From contig NZ_CP013106.1 of assembly GCF_001431725.1 (NCBI RefSeq), positions 1,736,001 through 1,800,000 of the forward strand: 64,000 nucleotides of DNA, written 5' to 3'. This stretch comes from Halomonas huangheensis (GTDB lineage: Bacteria > Pseudomonadota > Gammaproteobacteria > Pseudomonadales > Halomonadaceae). Below, in pieces: positions 26,064 through 33,655 of the stretch. The notes below the pieces were generated by a model, which was not told the origin of the DNA, did no database searches, and was given only the letters and a program-made list of their open reading frames with translations. A program made the position numbers and the translations under genes. Numbering within the stretch: position 1 is the first letter of the stretch; each line of letters begins with the position of its first letter.

Positions 26064-26425
26064 GGGTCCGGAATTTCCTTCAATACGTAAAGACAGGTCG
26101 CCCCTGTTCACAACGGCGACGGAATGAACCGCATTGTACGGTGATCATGAGGTGGCGGCAAAAGTCATGAGTTCGGGCCAGCGTTGATATTTTGACGTTC
26201 GATCGCCTCGGAACCGGTGGTAATATCCATCCACTTGAATTGAGTGGCAGATTGCTCACGGTTTCGCGACCTCGATGGTCGTGTGCGAGCGGCAGTATCG
26301 TCATCCAGAAACATGGTTATCGAGTGCTTTGGTTATCCAGTGCTTTTGTTATCCAGTGCTTTGGTTATCGAGTGCTTTGGTGATCCAGCACGATAGTCAT
26401 CCAACGTATAGAGGAGTTGGTTCGA
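26064..26425. other. Spacer between divergent proS and the lipoprotein gene
   Basis: 362 bp with no gene. The right third is a 16-bp-periodic array (26299-26410) that ends at the GAGGAG ribosome-binding site of the lipoprotein gene. The left part must contain the proS promoter but I could not place it. Confidence 0.6.
26299..26410 (+). repeat. Tandem array, 16 bp x 7 (degenerate ends)
   Basis: Units start at 26299, 26315, 26331, 26347, 26363, 26379 and 26395. The four central units match GGTTATCCAGTGCTTT with single changes; the outer three keep TCATCCA/GATCCA at the same phase. The period stays exactly 16 bp over 112 bp. Confidence 0.88.
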
Positions 26426-26869
26426 ATGGTTCGTCCTCCACGCATTGTCACCGGTCTGTTGCTGACCATTGCGCTGTCGTCGCTGGTGGGCTGTGGCACG
26501 GTCTTTCATCCTGAGCGCAAGGGTCAGGCCGGCGGCCGTATCGACCCGGTAGTGGCGCTGGCCAACGGTGTAGGCTTGTTGTTCTACATCGTACCGGGTG
26601 TGATTGCCTATGCCGTGGACTTTTCCAACGGTACGATCTATTTACCGAGCGCCGATAACGCCAGTATTGAGCGTTTACCGCTGGATCGGGACATGGATAC
26701 CGAGGAGCTCGAGCAGCTACTCAGTGAAAGGGTTGGCGTCCCCGTTGAGTTGGAGGATGAGCTGGTGCGTGTCGACGCGGTGGAAAGCCTCGAGGAGGCG
26801 CTCGCCATGTTGCGCATGTCGGGCTATCGGGATTCAGCTCGTCTGGCGGAGGCTAGAAGCTCTGGTTAG
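26426..26869 (+). CDS. Conserved small lipoprotein, function unknown
   Basis: A 147-residue lipoprotein. The signal peptide ends in the lipobox LVGC, so the mature protein starts at Cys near residue 22. A conserved stretch GGRIDPVVALANGVGLLFYIVPGVIAYAVDFSN contains a hydrophobic segment. I remember similar proteins in Pseudomonas and relatives, where they are often misnamed. The C-terminal half is acidic and helical. ATG 26426 has GAGGAG upstream. The last codons and the TAG stop are the first unit of the 13-bp array that follows. No function can be assigned. Confidence 0.75.
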   Translation: MVRPPRIVTGLLLTIALSSLVGCGTVFHPERKGQAGGRIDPVVALANGVGLLFYIVPGVIAYAVDFSNGTIYLPSADNASIERLPLDRDMDTEELEQLLSERVGVPVELEDELVRVDAVESLEEALAMLRMSGYRDSARLAEARSSG

Positions 26870-26943
26870 AAGTTCTGGTTAGAAGTTCTGGTTAGAAGTT
26901 CTGGTTAGAAGTTCTGGTTAGAAGTTCTGGTTAGAAGTTCTGG
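26853..26943 (+). repeat. Tandem array, 13 bp x 7, starting inside the lipoprotein gene
   Basis: Seven 13-bp units from 26853, consensus TTAGAAGTTCTGG; six are identical and the first, lying in the coding end, differs by two bases. The stop codon TAG (26867-26869) is part of the unit and is therefore present in each following copy. A degenerate eighth unit follows. Confidence 0.95.
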
Positions 26944-26983
26944 CTGGAAACTTGTGGCTAGACCTCCGAACTGCAACCTCTCT

Positions 26984-27004
26984 GAGCCGCCTTATGGGCG
27001 GCTC
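26984..27004. terminator. Bidirectional hairpin between the lipoprotein gene and benE
   Basis: GAGCCGCC (26984-26991) pairs with GGCGGCTC (26997-27004) around TTATG. The benE stop codon lies in the loop. T-richness is poor on both sides, so strength is uncertain. Confidence 0.6.
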
Positions 27005-28251
27005 TTGCGTATCAGGTGCACCACGAGGCCGGCGATCAATCCCCAGAACGCCGAGCCGATGCCCAGCAGGGTGATGGAAGACGCCGTGATCAGGAAGGTC
27101 ACCAACGGCGCATCAAGATCTGTGTCGCCCTGAAAGGCACTGCGCAGACCACCACCAAGGGTGCCCATCAGCGCCAGTCCCGCGAAGGACATCACCAGGG
27201 TATCGGGCAGGGCGGTGAATAACGCGGTAACGGTGGAGCCGAGCAGGCCCAGAACGAGATAGACAACGCCGGCTGACATGCCGGCGATATAGCGGCGTCG
27301 AAGATCCGGGTGAGACTCTTCGCCAACACAGGGTGCAGCGCTGATCGCAGCCAGATTGATGCCATGGCCGCCAAAAGGGGCCATCAATAGCGAGGCGATA
27401 CCGGTCCAGCGTAATGCCGACCCGACGGGTGGCTGAAATCCTGCGGTACGAATGATGGCGACTCCCGGCAGGTTTTGCGTGGCCATGGTCACCAGGAATA
27501 GCGGCACGCCGACGCCGAGGCAGACATTCAAGGAGAACTCGGGTGTCGTCCATTGCGGGGTGGTCAACGCCAGTTCGATATGCGAAGTGTCCAATTGACC
27601 AGACACCAGGCTGAGCGCCAGACCGGCGATCAGCACCAGCGGGATGGCCAGACTCGGTAGCCAGCGCCGGGCGGCGATCCAGCAGGCCAGCAGCGTCAAT
27701 GGCAACAACGGCTCGGCCTCCATGGCCAAGAAGATATCAAGGCCGAAAGGCAGCAGGATACCGGCCAGCATGGCGGCGGCCAGTGACGCCGGCACGGCAT
27801 TCATCAGGCGCGTCATCAGGTCGCTGACGCCTACGATCATCAGCAGCAATGAACAGACCACAAAGGCGCCCAATGCCTGCTCGAACGGTACGCCGGGTAA
27901 TTGGGTGATCAGCAGCGCGGCACCGGGAGTCGACCAGGCAGTAAGCAGTGGTGTGCGATGGCACCAGGATAATCCCAGCGAGGTCAGCCCCATGCCGATA
28001 CCCAACGCCCACATCCAGGATCCAATCTGCGCCTGGTCTGCGCCTGCAGCCGCGGCAGCCTGAAAGATGATGGCGGCGGAACTCGAGTAGCCAATGAGCA
28101 CAGCCACACAACCCGCCAGTACCGCGGAAAGGCTGAAGTCATGGCGCAGCGTCTGGCCAGCACCCGTTTGGCCAGCTGCATAGGGCTCGGAGGTGTGGGA
28201 TTTGATGACGGAAGGTCTGTTATCAGGCATGAGGCGTTCGCGCTGTGTCAT
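26992..28251 (-). CDS. BenE-family benzoate/H+ symporter (YdcO-like)
   Basis: A 419-residue permease with about 11-12 hydrophobic segments. The BenE family imports benzoate or related compounds by proton symport. Typical segments are VLIGYSSSAAIIFQAA, LLTAWSTPGAALL and VTMATQNLPGVAIIRTAG. It is divergent from an XRE-cupin regulator, the same pairing as ydcN(sutR)-ydcO in E. coli. The true substrate may not be benzoate, because no benzoate catabolic gene is nearby. Starts at 28251 or 28230 are both possible and neither has a good ribosome-binding site; the operator candidate at 28259-28268 sits directly before the first. Confidence 0.88.
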   Translation of the reverse strand: MTQRERLMPDNRPSVIKSHTSEPYAAGQTGAGQTLRHDFSLSAVLAGCVAVLIGYSSSAAIIFQAAAAAGADQAQIGSWMWALGIGMGLTSLGLSWCHRTPLLTAWSTPGAALLITQLPGVPFEQALGAFVVCSLLLMIVGVSDLMTRLMNAVPASLAAAMLAGILLPFGLDIFLAMEAEPLLPLTLLACWIAARRWLPSLAIPLVLIAGLALSLVSGQLDTSHIELALTTPQWTTPEFSLNVCLGVGVPLFLVTMATQNLPGVAIIRTAGFQPPVGSALRWTGIASLLMAPFGGHGINLAAISAAPCVGEESHPDLRRRYIAGMSAGVVYLVLGLLGSTVTALFTALPDTLVMSFAGLALMGTLGGGLRSAFQGDTDLDAPLVTFLITASSITLLGIGSAFWGLIAGLVVHLIRKSRP

Positions 28252-28258
28252 GGTTGTG

Positions 28259-28310
28259 CGTTATAACGGTCGCTGCAAAGGCAAAGATAGCACTGTGCGT
28301 TATAGCGCAC
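28259..28310. promoter_or_regulatory. Two operator-like palindromes between benE and the XRE-cupin regulator
   Basis: Site 1 is CGTTATAACG (28259-28268), a perfect 10-bp palindrome inside TGTGCGTTATAACG. Site 2 is GTGCGTTATAGCGCAC (28295-28310), a 16-bp palindrome with one mismatched pair. Both share TGTGCGTTATA in the same orientation, about 40 bp apart. The location between divergent genes suggests binding by the regulator encoded at 28405-29004. Confidence 0.6.
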
Positions 28311-28404
28311 AACGATTCTCGGGCCGAATCCGTAGGCGTCGAGCCTGGAGAAGAAAGCGCTTCGAACCTGGAGAAAAAGAGGCCGACATTTCGAGGAGGA
28401 ACGC

Positions 28405-29004
28405 ATGCAGGATATCGCGGCACATATTGCCGCCACGCTGAAGAAACTGAGGCAGCAACAGGGCTGGAGTCTGGATCATTCGGCGCGCATCACCGGAGTG
28501 AGCAAGGCCATGCTGGGGCAGATCGAGCGTGGCGAGTCGAGCCCAACGGTATCGACGCTATGGAAGATTGCCAGCGGCTTTCGCGTCAGTCTCTCAGAGC
28601 TGTTGGAGGGGCCAGACCTGACGGTAGGACTGCGTCAGCGTGACAGTCATGAGCGTGTGTGGGGCGAGGACAGCGCCGGTATGCAGGCGCGAGTGCTGTT
28701 CCCATTTGATCCGCAACTAGGGTTCGAGATGTTTGAGGTGGAGCTGGCGGCAGGTGCCGAGAGTTGTTCCAGCCCCCATGCACCAGGAGTGATCGAACAT
28801 ATTGTGGTTCTGGAGGGATGTCTGGCGTTGAAGGTGGGTAGTGACGAGGACGCGCCGAAGTGGCAGCAATTGGCGGTGGGCCAGGGAATACGCTTTCAAG
28901 CCGATCAGCCCCACGTGATGCGCAACGTCGGTGAGGGGCGCCTGCGTTTTCATGATGTCATTCACTATCGGCCGGTCAGAGTGGGGGATAGTTCAGCGAG
29001 TTGA
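28405..29004 (+). CDS. XRE-family regulator with C-terminal cupin (SutR/YdcN-like)
   Basis: A 199-residue regulator. Residues 5-65 form a helix-turn-helix of the Cro/CI type (GWSLDHSARITGVSKAMLGQ), followed by QIERGESSPTVSTLWKIA. Residues 110-190 form a small cupin barrel (VIEHIVVLEGCLALKVGSDE; GIRFQADQPHVMRNVG) that probably binds a small ligand. It is divergent from benE with two palindromes between them, so it likely controls benE and itself. Its 3' end overlaps the convergent amiD gene by 40 bp. The ATG has GAGGAGG upstream. Confidence 0.87.
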   Translation: MQDIAAHIAATLKKLRQQQGWSLDHSARITGVSKAMLGQIERGESSPTVSTLWKIASGFRVSLSELLEGPDLTVGLRQRDSHERVWGEDSAGMQARVLFPFDPQLGFEMFEVELAAGAESCSSPHAPGVIEHIVVLEGCLALKVGSDEDAPKWQQLAVGQGIRFQADQPHVMRNVGEGRLRFHDVIHYRPVRVGDSSAS

Positions 29005-29927
29005 TCCGGGTGATAGCGTTCCAGAAGCGCCCAGAGGATGGCGGCGGTTTCGGCATCAGGCTGGCCACGATAATTGCTGGGACGGAAGTGCATCTGGAAA
29101 GCGCGCAGAGTACGAGTGGTATCGTCGTCGAGGACACCATTTGCGGTCAGCTCGTACCCCCAGGCGGCCAGTGCCTGCTGTAACTGCTCCAGGCCGGGGG
29201 GCGTGGCACTGAACCGTGCCAGCCACACAGCCACGCGCTGTTCTTGCGGCCAGGCGCCGATACCGGCTTCATGTAACTGTTGCCAGGGAAAGGCCGGGCC
29301 GGGGTCCAGTTTGCGGTGTGGGGCGATATCGGAGTGGGCAAGAATATCCTCGGGGTCGAGGTCATGACGACGTATCAGGTCATGCAGCAGGCTGATGAGG
29401 GCGTCGGTCTGGTTCTCGGGATAAGGCGCCCAGTCGGCCTGACGCGGCTCGGGACTGCCTCCTTGCCAAGGGCCATCCGGTCCGGCGTTGACAATCTCGA
29501 TGCCGATCGAGGTGTCGTTGAGGTAGCGATGGCCGCGCCAGTAACTGGATCCGGCGTGCCAGGCGCGTCGCGACTCATCGACCAACTGATGGATCACCGG
29601 TTGCCCTTGCATCTGCCGCAATGGCAGCGGTACCAGGTAATGACTGCTGACGTGGGGGCCGGTCAGTATACGCAGCGAGTCATTCAGGTTCTCGTCGGTG
29701 TAGTGCAGCACCACGTAGCGGATTCGACTCTCTTGTGAGCGCGCCGGTTGGCGATGATCGACGACGTAGCCATCGCGAGCCTCCAGCGCTGGGCGTAGCG
29801 TAGAGGCATGCCGGGAGCCTTGAGGAGAGGAATCACAGGCGGTAAGGAGCGGGAATAGCAAGGCGGCCAGCACCAGCCGGGTAGCAACCCACGGATAGCG
29901 TGATACGGGGTAAGGTTGCCCCTTCAT
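28965..29927 (-). CDS. N-acetylmuramoyl-L-alanine amidase, AmiD-like lipoprotein
   Basis: A 320-residue lipoprotein amidase that cleaves the stem peptide from muramic acid. The signal peptide ends in lipobox LLTAC near residue 31. The Amidase_2 domain has the zinc ligands in VVLHYTDEN and in AHSDIAPHRKLDPGPAFPW, with NDTSIGIEIVN between them. A C-terminal peptidoglycan-binding domain follows (LEQLQQALAAWGYELTANG; TLRAFQMHFRPSNY). This is the architecture of E. coli AmiD. It is the third gene of a tightly coupled operon behind satD and the DUF3307 gene (four-base overlap ATGA at 29924-29927). Confidence 0.9.
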   Translation of the reverse strand: MKGQPYPVSRYPWVATRLVLAALLFPLLTACDSSPQGSRHASTLRPALEARDGYVVDHRQPARSQESRIRYVVLHYTDENLNDSLRILTGPHVSSHYLVPLPLRQMQGQPVIHQLVDESRRAWHAGSSYWRGHRYLNDTSIGIEIVNAGPDGPWQGGSPEPRQADWAPYPENQTDALISLLHDLIRRHDLDPEDILAHSDIAPHRKLDPGPAFPWQQLHEAGIGAWPQEQRVAVWLARFSATPPGLEQLQQALAAWGYELTANGVLDDDTTRTLRAFQMHFRPSNYRGQPDAETAAILWALLERYHPDQLAELSPTLTGR

Positions 29928-30679
29928 GCGAGACTCATCACCTGACGGATCACCAGTCCCAGCAGTAGGGTCGAGGCGACGCTGGTCAGGGTGCCCAGCA
30001 GCACGTATTCGGTCAGCTTGCGGTCAGGATTCTTCTTGAGATCGCCATAGCGTAATACCGACTTGGCAGTGAGTACGAAGCCGACCGCAGTCAACTGGTC
30101 GAGCAGCGTCAACGAGAGTACCAGCAAGCGCTCGACAATGCCGATTCTGGCGCCGGCGGCGCTGAGTGTGCCGGGGTCTTGCAGTTGCTCGGCCATCGGC
30201 TTCATCAACATGGCAATCATGATCGACATTGGCCGGGTCACGATCAGATAGGCGATCACCACGCACAGGGTGTCGCTGGATGTCACCAACGCCAGCCCCT
30301 GTTGCAGAGGCGCCAGGCTGCTGGCAAGAATCAGCCACAGCACCCCGATGACGACCAGATGCAATAGTTGATCGACCAGGAAAGCCAGTAAGGGGCGAGA
30401 AGGGCGACGCTTTTCCAGGTGAACCTTGCCAAGATCGATCAGCCAGTGGCTGGCGCCTAGCATGGCAGCAACAGGAAGTGCGGCAATGCCGGTATCGGTC
30501 AGCAACCACAGTGCGGCCAGTGCGAGCAGAGCATGGAGCAAGGCATGCTGCATCAGGCGCCGAGAGCGCACTCCGTGCTGCTGCCGATCGACAATCCAGC
30601 TACTGGGCTGCAGCAGAAAATCACCGATCAGGTGGGCAAGCAGTAGCGCGAGCGGAAGCGTTGGGTCCACGGCTGTCAT
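29924..30679 (-). CDS. DUF3307 membrane protein
   Basis: A 251-residue protein with about six hydrophobic segments. The first carries LLLAHLIGDFLLQPSSWI, the signature of DUF3307, with conserved HLIGDF; SHWLIDLGKVHLEK is a second conserved motif (HxxID). Its biochemical role is unknown. DUF3307 genes commonly accompany SatD-family regulators, which is the case here. It overlaps satD and amiD by four bases on either side, so the three proteins are probably made in fixed proportion. Confidence 0.78.
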   Translation of the reverse strand: MTAVDPTLPLALLLAHLIGDFLLQPSSWIVDRQQHGVRSRRLMQHALLHALLALAALWLLTDTGIAALPVAAMLGASHWLIDLGKVHLEKRRPSRPLLAFLVDQLLHLVVIGVLWLILASSLAPLQQGLALVTSSDTLCVVIAYLIVTRPMSIMIAMLMKPMAEQLQDPGTLSAAGARIGIVERLLVLSLTLLDQLTAVGFVLTAKSVLRYGDLKKNPDRKLTEYVLLGTLTSVASTLLLGLVIRQVMSLA

Positions 30680-31392
30680 CCTTGAGTCTCCGTCTCGGTA
30701 GAGGGCCCGCGATCAGCACCGGCGTCGCGGTTGAGAAGCGTGTCCTGACAGTGGCGACGAAAGTACGTCAGAGTCGCGTTGAGCAACTCCCAGCGCGCGA
30801 CCTGCAAGCGTTTGTGGACACTGGGTTGGCGGATGCCCAGTAGTGTCGCAAGGCGAGCTTGGGTAATCCCCGGTTCATCCAGACACAGTGCCACACTTTC
30901 TGCGGAGTTTGTCGACCAGCCATTGAGCATTTCGTCGAGGTAACGAACCAGTAGCTGCTGGGCATCATCGGAGCCGGCCAGCAGCAGATGTTCATCGCTG
31001 TCTGACAAATGGTCGAGTGCCTTGCCTGAGGCGATAAACGGGGCGTCGTTGGCATCTTCGAGAGCGTGTTCTGGGGTCCAGTGTGACTCTCCCGTGGCGA
31101 TTGCGATGCGCGCGTCCCAGCGTTGATCATCAGGGCTTGAGCCAATCAGGTTGGCGCGTAGTGCCACCGCGGCGTCCATTCCGGCATCGGCCTGTTGCAG
31201 GACCATCTGGAAGCCATCGCCGCGGAAGCGTGACCAGGCACCGTTATAGCGCGTCGCGAGTGTTTCCAGACGGGCATCCAGCTGTTCATACAACGCACGA
31301 GTGGTGCTGCGCTGGGAATCGATCAGGTCTCCCGTCAGAACCACAACTCTGGTCTTCGGCATTCTGGTCGTCGACATTCTGGTCGTCGGCAT
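30676..31392 (-). CDS. SatD-family protein with C-terminal helix-turn-helix
   Basis: Up to 238 residues. The SatD-like core (RVVVLTGDLIDSQRS; WSRFRGDGFQMVLQ; ARIAIATGE) resembles a nucleotidyl-cyclase-like fold. The C-terminal part ITQARLATLLGIRQPSVHKRL reads as a DNA-binding helix-turn-helix. The start is ambiguous: a 15-bp array supplies three in-frame ATGs encoding MPTTR-MSTTR-MPKTR at 31392, 31377 and 31362, and the core begins after the last. Two inverted repeats lie upstream (31427-31473), so autoregulation is likely (inference). It heads the satD-DUF3307-amiD operon. Confidence 0.75.
   Translation of the reverse strand: MPTTRMSTTRMPKTRVVVLTGDLIDSQRSTTRALYEQLDARLETLATRYNGAWSRFRGDGFQMVLQQADAGMDAAVALRANLIGSSPDDQRWDARIAIATGESHWTPEHALEDANDAPFIASGKALDHLSDSDEHLLLAGSDDAQQLLVRYLDEMLNGWSTNSAESVALCLDEPGITQARLATLLGIRQPSVHKRLQVARWELLNATLTYFRRHCQDTLLNRDAGADRGPSTETETQG
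31346..31390 (-). repeat. 15-bp x 3 array that duplicates the satD start codon
   Basis: Units at 31346, 31361 and 31376, plus-strand consensus ATTCTGGTCGTCGGC. On the minus strand each unit carries an ATG and encodes a five-residue repeat, giving three possible starts with nearly identical context. Because the unit is a multiple of three, copy-number change would not shift the frame. Confidence 0.88.
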
Positions 31393-31423
31393 CGGCAGTT
31401 CCGCGCGGTTGGTATATGGATTG

Positions 31424-31473
31424 ATTATAGCCTTAAGGGGCTATTTTTCCATGTTATAGCCTTTTTGGGCTAT
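31424..31473 (-). promoter_or_regulatory. satD promoter region with two 18-bp inverted repeats
   Basis: IR1 (31427-31444) and IR2 (31456-31473) both have the form ATAGCC-N6-GGCTAT and are 29 bp apart start to start. Reading the minus strand, TATAAT (31429 down to 31424) overlaps the edge of IR1, placing IR2 near or upstream of the -35 position, which itself is weak. This layout fits a repressor pair covering the satD promoter. Neither repeat has a long T run, so a terminator role for the upstream VWA gene is less likely. Confidence 0.6.
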
Positions 31474-31489
31474 TACGGTGTCCGTATCG

Positions 31490-32689
31490 CTAATCTCCGG
31501 GGCCGGGTCGTCCCGAGACCAATGAGCGCATGGCAGCATCGAGGCCTTCCAGGGTCATGCAGAACATACGCTCACCGATCAACTGTCGGATCAGCTGTGT
31601 GGAATGCGTGAATTCCCAGAAACGCGGAGGATTCGGGTTAAGCCAGACCAACTGAGGAAAGTGGTCAATCAGACGCTTCAGCCACACCGCACCGGCCTCT
31701 TCATTGAAGTGCTCGACACTACCGCCGGGGTGGGTGATCTCGTAGGGCGACATCGCGGCATCGCCGACAATCACTACCTGGTAGTCGCTGCCGAAGGTGC
31801 GTAATAACTCCAGGGTCGAAAAACGCTGCTGATGACGACGGTTGTTGTCGCGCCAGACACCCTCATAGAGGCAATTATGGAAATAGAAATGCTCGAGGTG
31901 CTTGAACTCGGCACGCGCTGCCGAGAATAGCTCTTCGCAGGTCCGCACATGATCATCCATCGAACCGCCGACATCGAGAAACAGCAGCACCTTGACCGCG
32001 TTGTGGCGGGGTGGGCGCATGCGGACGTTGAGTAGACCGGCGTCTCGCGCCGTATCGCGAATCGTCGCGTCGATATCGAATTCGTCCGCTGCGCCCTGGC
32101 GCGCGAAGCGCCGCAGGCGACGCAAGGCGAGCTTGATGTTGCGTGGGCCCAGTGCCTGGTCATCGTCATAGTCGCGAAAGCGGCGTTCGTCCCAGACCTT
32201 GACCGCGCGCCGATGGCGTGAATCTTGCTGGCCGATGCGGATACCTTCGGGGTTGTAGCCGTAAGCACCGAACGGGCTGGTGCCACCGGTCCCGATCCAC
32301 TTGTTGCCACCGGCGTGGCGTTCCTTCTGCTCGGCGAGGCGCTCCTTGAAGGTCTCGATCAACTTCTCGAGCCCACCAAGGGACTCGATGGTCGACTTTT
32401 CCTCGTCACTGAGCTGCTTCTCGAACTCACGTCTGAGCCAGTCCTCGGGAATCAGTGCGTCAATGGCTGCATCAAGACTCTCCACCGCACCGAGCCATGC
32501 CGAGAAGGCCCGATCAAAGCGGTCGAAATGACGCTCGTCCTTGACCATCACGGTACGGGCCAACTGATAGAATTCCTCGACATCGGCAAAAGCCAGCCCC
32601 TGCTCAACCGCCGCGTGGAGATCCAGCAACTCGCGCAGCGATACCGGCACCTGATGGCGCTGTAACGTGTCGAAGAGATCAAGGAACAT
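31490..32689 (-). CDS. VWA-domain protein of the MoxR-associated CoxE-like family
   Basis: A 399-residue protein. The N-terminal half (LFDTLQRHQVPVSLRELLDL) is a helical region typical of partners of MoxR ATPases. The C-terminal half is a von Willebrand A domain with VLLFLDVGGSMDDH as the metal-binding MIDAS. The usual DxSxS here reads DVGGS, a variant I recall as normal for this family. It is encoded three bases after the MoxR gene, so the two form a chaperone-like AAA/VWA pair. The target is unknown; no molybdenum CO-dehydrogenase genes are adjacent, though a molybdenum hydroxylase lies 4 kb away. Confidence 0.85.
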   Translation of the reverse strand: MFLDLFDTLQRHQVPVSLRELLDLHAAVEQGLAFADVEEFYQLARTVMVKDERHFDRFDRAFSAWLGAVESLDAAIDALIPEDWLRREFEKQLSDEEKSTIESLGGLEKLIETFKERLAEQKERHAGGNKWIGTGGTSPFGAYGYNPEGIRIGQQDSRHRRAVKVWDERRFRDYDDDQALGPRNIKLALRRLRRFARQGAADEFDIDATIRDTARDAGLLNVRMRPPRHNAVKVLLFLDVGGSMDDHVRTCEELFSAARAEFKHLEHFYFHNCLYEGVWRDNNRRHQQRFSTLELLRTFGSDYQVVIVGDAAMSPYEITHPGGSVEHFNEEAGAVWLKRLIDHFPQLVWLNPNPPRFWEFTHSTQLIRQLIGERMFCMTLEGLDAAMRSLVSGRPGPGD

Positions 32690-32692
32690 GGC

Positions 32693-33538
32693 TCAACGCT
32701 CCCTGCGCCGGGCCATGAATGCGAGCCGCTCCAGCAGGGATGTGTCCTGTTCGTTCTTGACCAGCGCTCCTGCCAGTGGAGGGATCGCCTTGGCTGGGTC
32801 GCGCTGATACAACGCCTCACGAGATATCTCGTCAGCCATCAGTAATTTGAGCCAGTCGACCAGCTCGGAAGTGGAAGGCTTTTTCTTTAGTCCTGGTGCC
32901 TGACGCAATTCGAAGAACACTTCCAGAGCCTCGCTGACCAACCGAGGAGCGATATCCGGGAAATGCACATCGACGATGCGCTCCATGGTCGTGCGGTCGG
33001 GAAAGTCGATGTAATGGAAGAAGCAGCGACGCAGAAAGGCGTCGGGAAGCTCCTTCTCGTTGTTCGAGGTGATCACCACGATTGGTCGGTGCCGGGCACG
33101 GATGGTCTCTCCAGTCTCGTAGACATGGAACTCCATGCGGTCGAGTTCCTGCAGTAGGTCATTGGGAAACTCGATATCAGCCTTGTCGATCTCGTCGATC
33201 AACAGCACTACACGTCTGTCAGTGGTAAAGGCCTCCCACAGTTTGCCGGGACGTAGGTAGTTGGCCACATCCTCGACTCCCTCGACACCCAACTGGGAGT
33301 CACGCAGACGGCTTACCGCATCATATTCATAGAGCCCCTGAGCGGCCTTGGTCGTCGACTTGATATGCCAGGTGATCAGCTGTGTATCCAGGGATGCAGC
33401 CAGCTCCTCCGCCAGCAGAGTCTTGCCGGTACCGGGCTCCCCCTTGATCAGCAGTGGGCGTTCGAGAATCACCGCGGCATTGACCGCCTGCTTGAGTGCA
33501 TCGGTGGCTACATAGGTGGACGTGGAATCAAACGCCAT
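32693..33538 (-). CDS. MoxR-family AAA+ ATPase
   Basis: A 281-residue ATPase. Walker A is GEPGTGKT at about residues 36-43, Walker B is VLLIDEIDKAD, and sensor regions lie in VVITSNNEKELPDAFLRRCF. MoxR proteins act with VWA partners to activate or remodel other proteins, often metalloenzymes. It is followed by the VWA gene three bases downstream. The start ATG has AGAGAAG upstream. A heptamer-based array lies behind its 5' end. Confidence 0.92.
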   Translation of the reverse strand: MAFDSTSTYVATDALKQAVNAAVILERPLLIKGEPGTGKTLLAEELAASLDTQLITWHIKSTTKAAQGLYEYDAVSRLRDSQLGVEGVEDVANYLRPGKLWEAFTTDRRVVLLIDEIDKADIEFPNDLLQELDRMEFHVYETGETIRARHRPIVVITSNNEKELPDAFLRRCFFHYIDFPDRTTMERIVDVHFPDIAPRLVSEALEVFFELRQAPGLKKKPSTSELVDWLKLLMADEISREALYQRDPAKAIPPLAGALVKNEQDTSLLERLAFMARRRER

Positions 33539-33593
33539 GGGAGAGAAGTCCTTGTCGGCTGTTCACAGGAATTCAAACGAGTGTACGGAATTC

Positions 33594-33649
33594 AGCTGTA
33601 AGCTGTAAGTTGAAAGAAGTGAGAGATGAGAGGTAAGAGGTAAGATTCT
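33594..33649 (+). repeat. Degenerate heptamer array, about 8 copies
   Basis: Reading in sevens from 33594 gives AGCTGTA, AGCTGTA, AGTTGAA, AGAAGTG, AGAGATG, AGAGGTA, AGAGGTA, AGATTCT. All begin with AG and several share GTA at the end. The same AG-initial heptamer phase appears in the exact array at 23792-23882. It lies between the MoxR start and the stop of the dehydrogenase gene. Confidence 0.7.
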
Positions 33650-33655
33650 TCCTTC

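Noticed and set aside
31427..31473. Double terminator behind the VWA gene
   Set aside because: The stems are only 6 bp and lack a downstream T run; the overlap with TATAAT and the matched architecture fit operators better.
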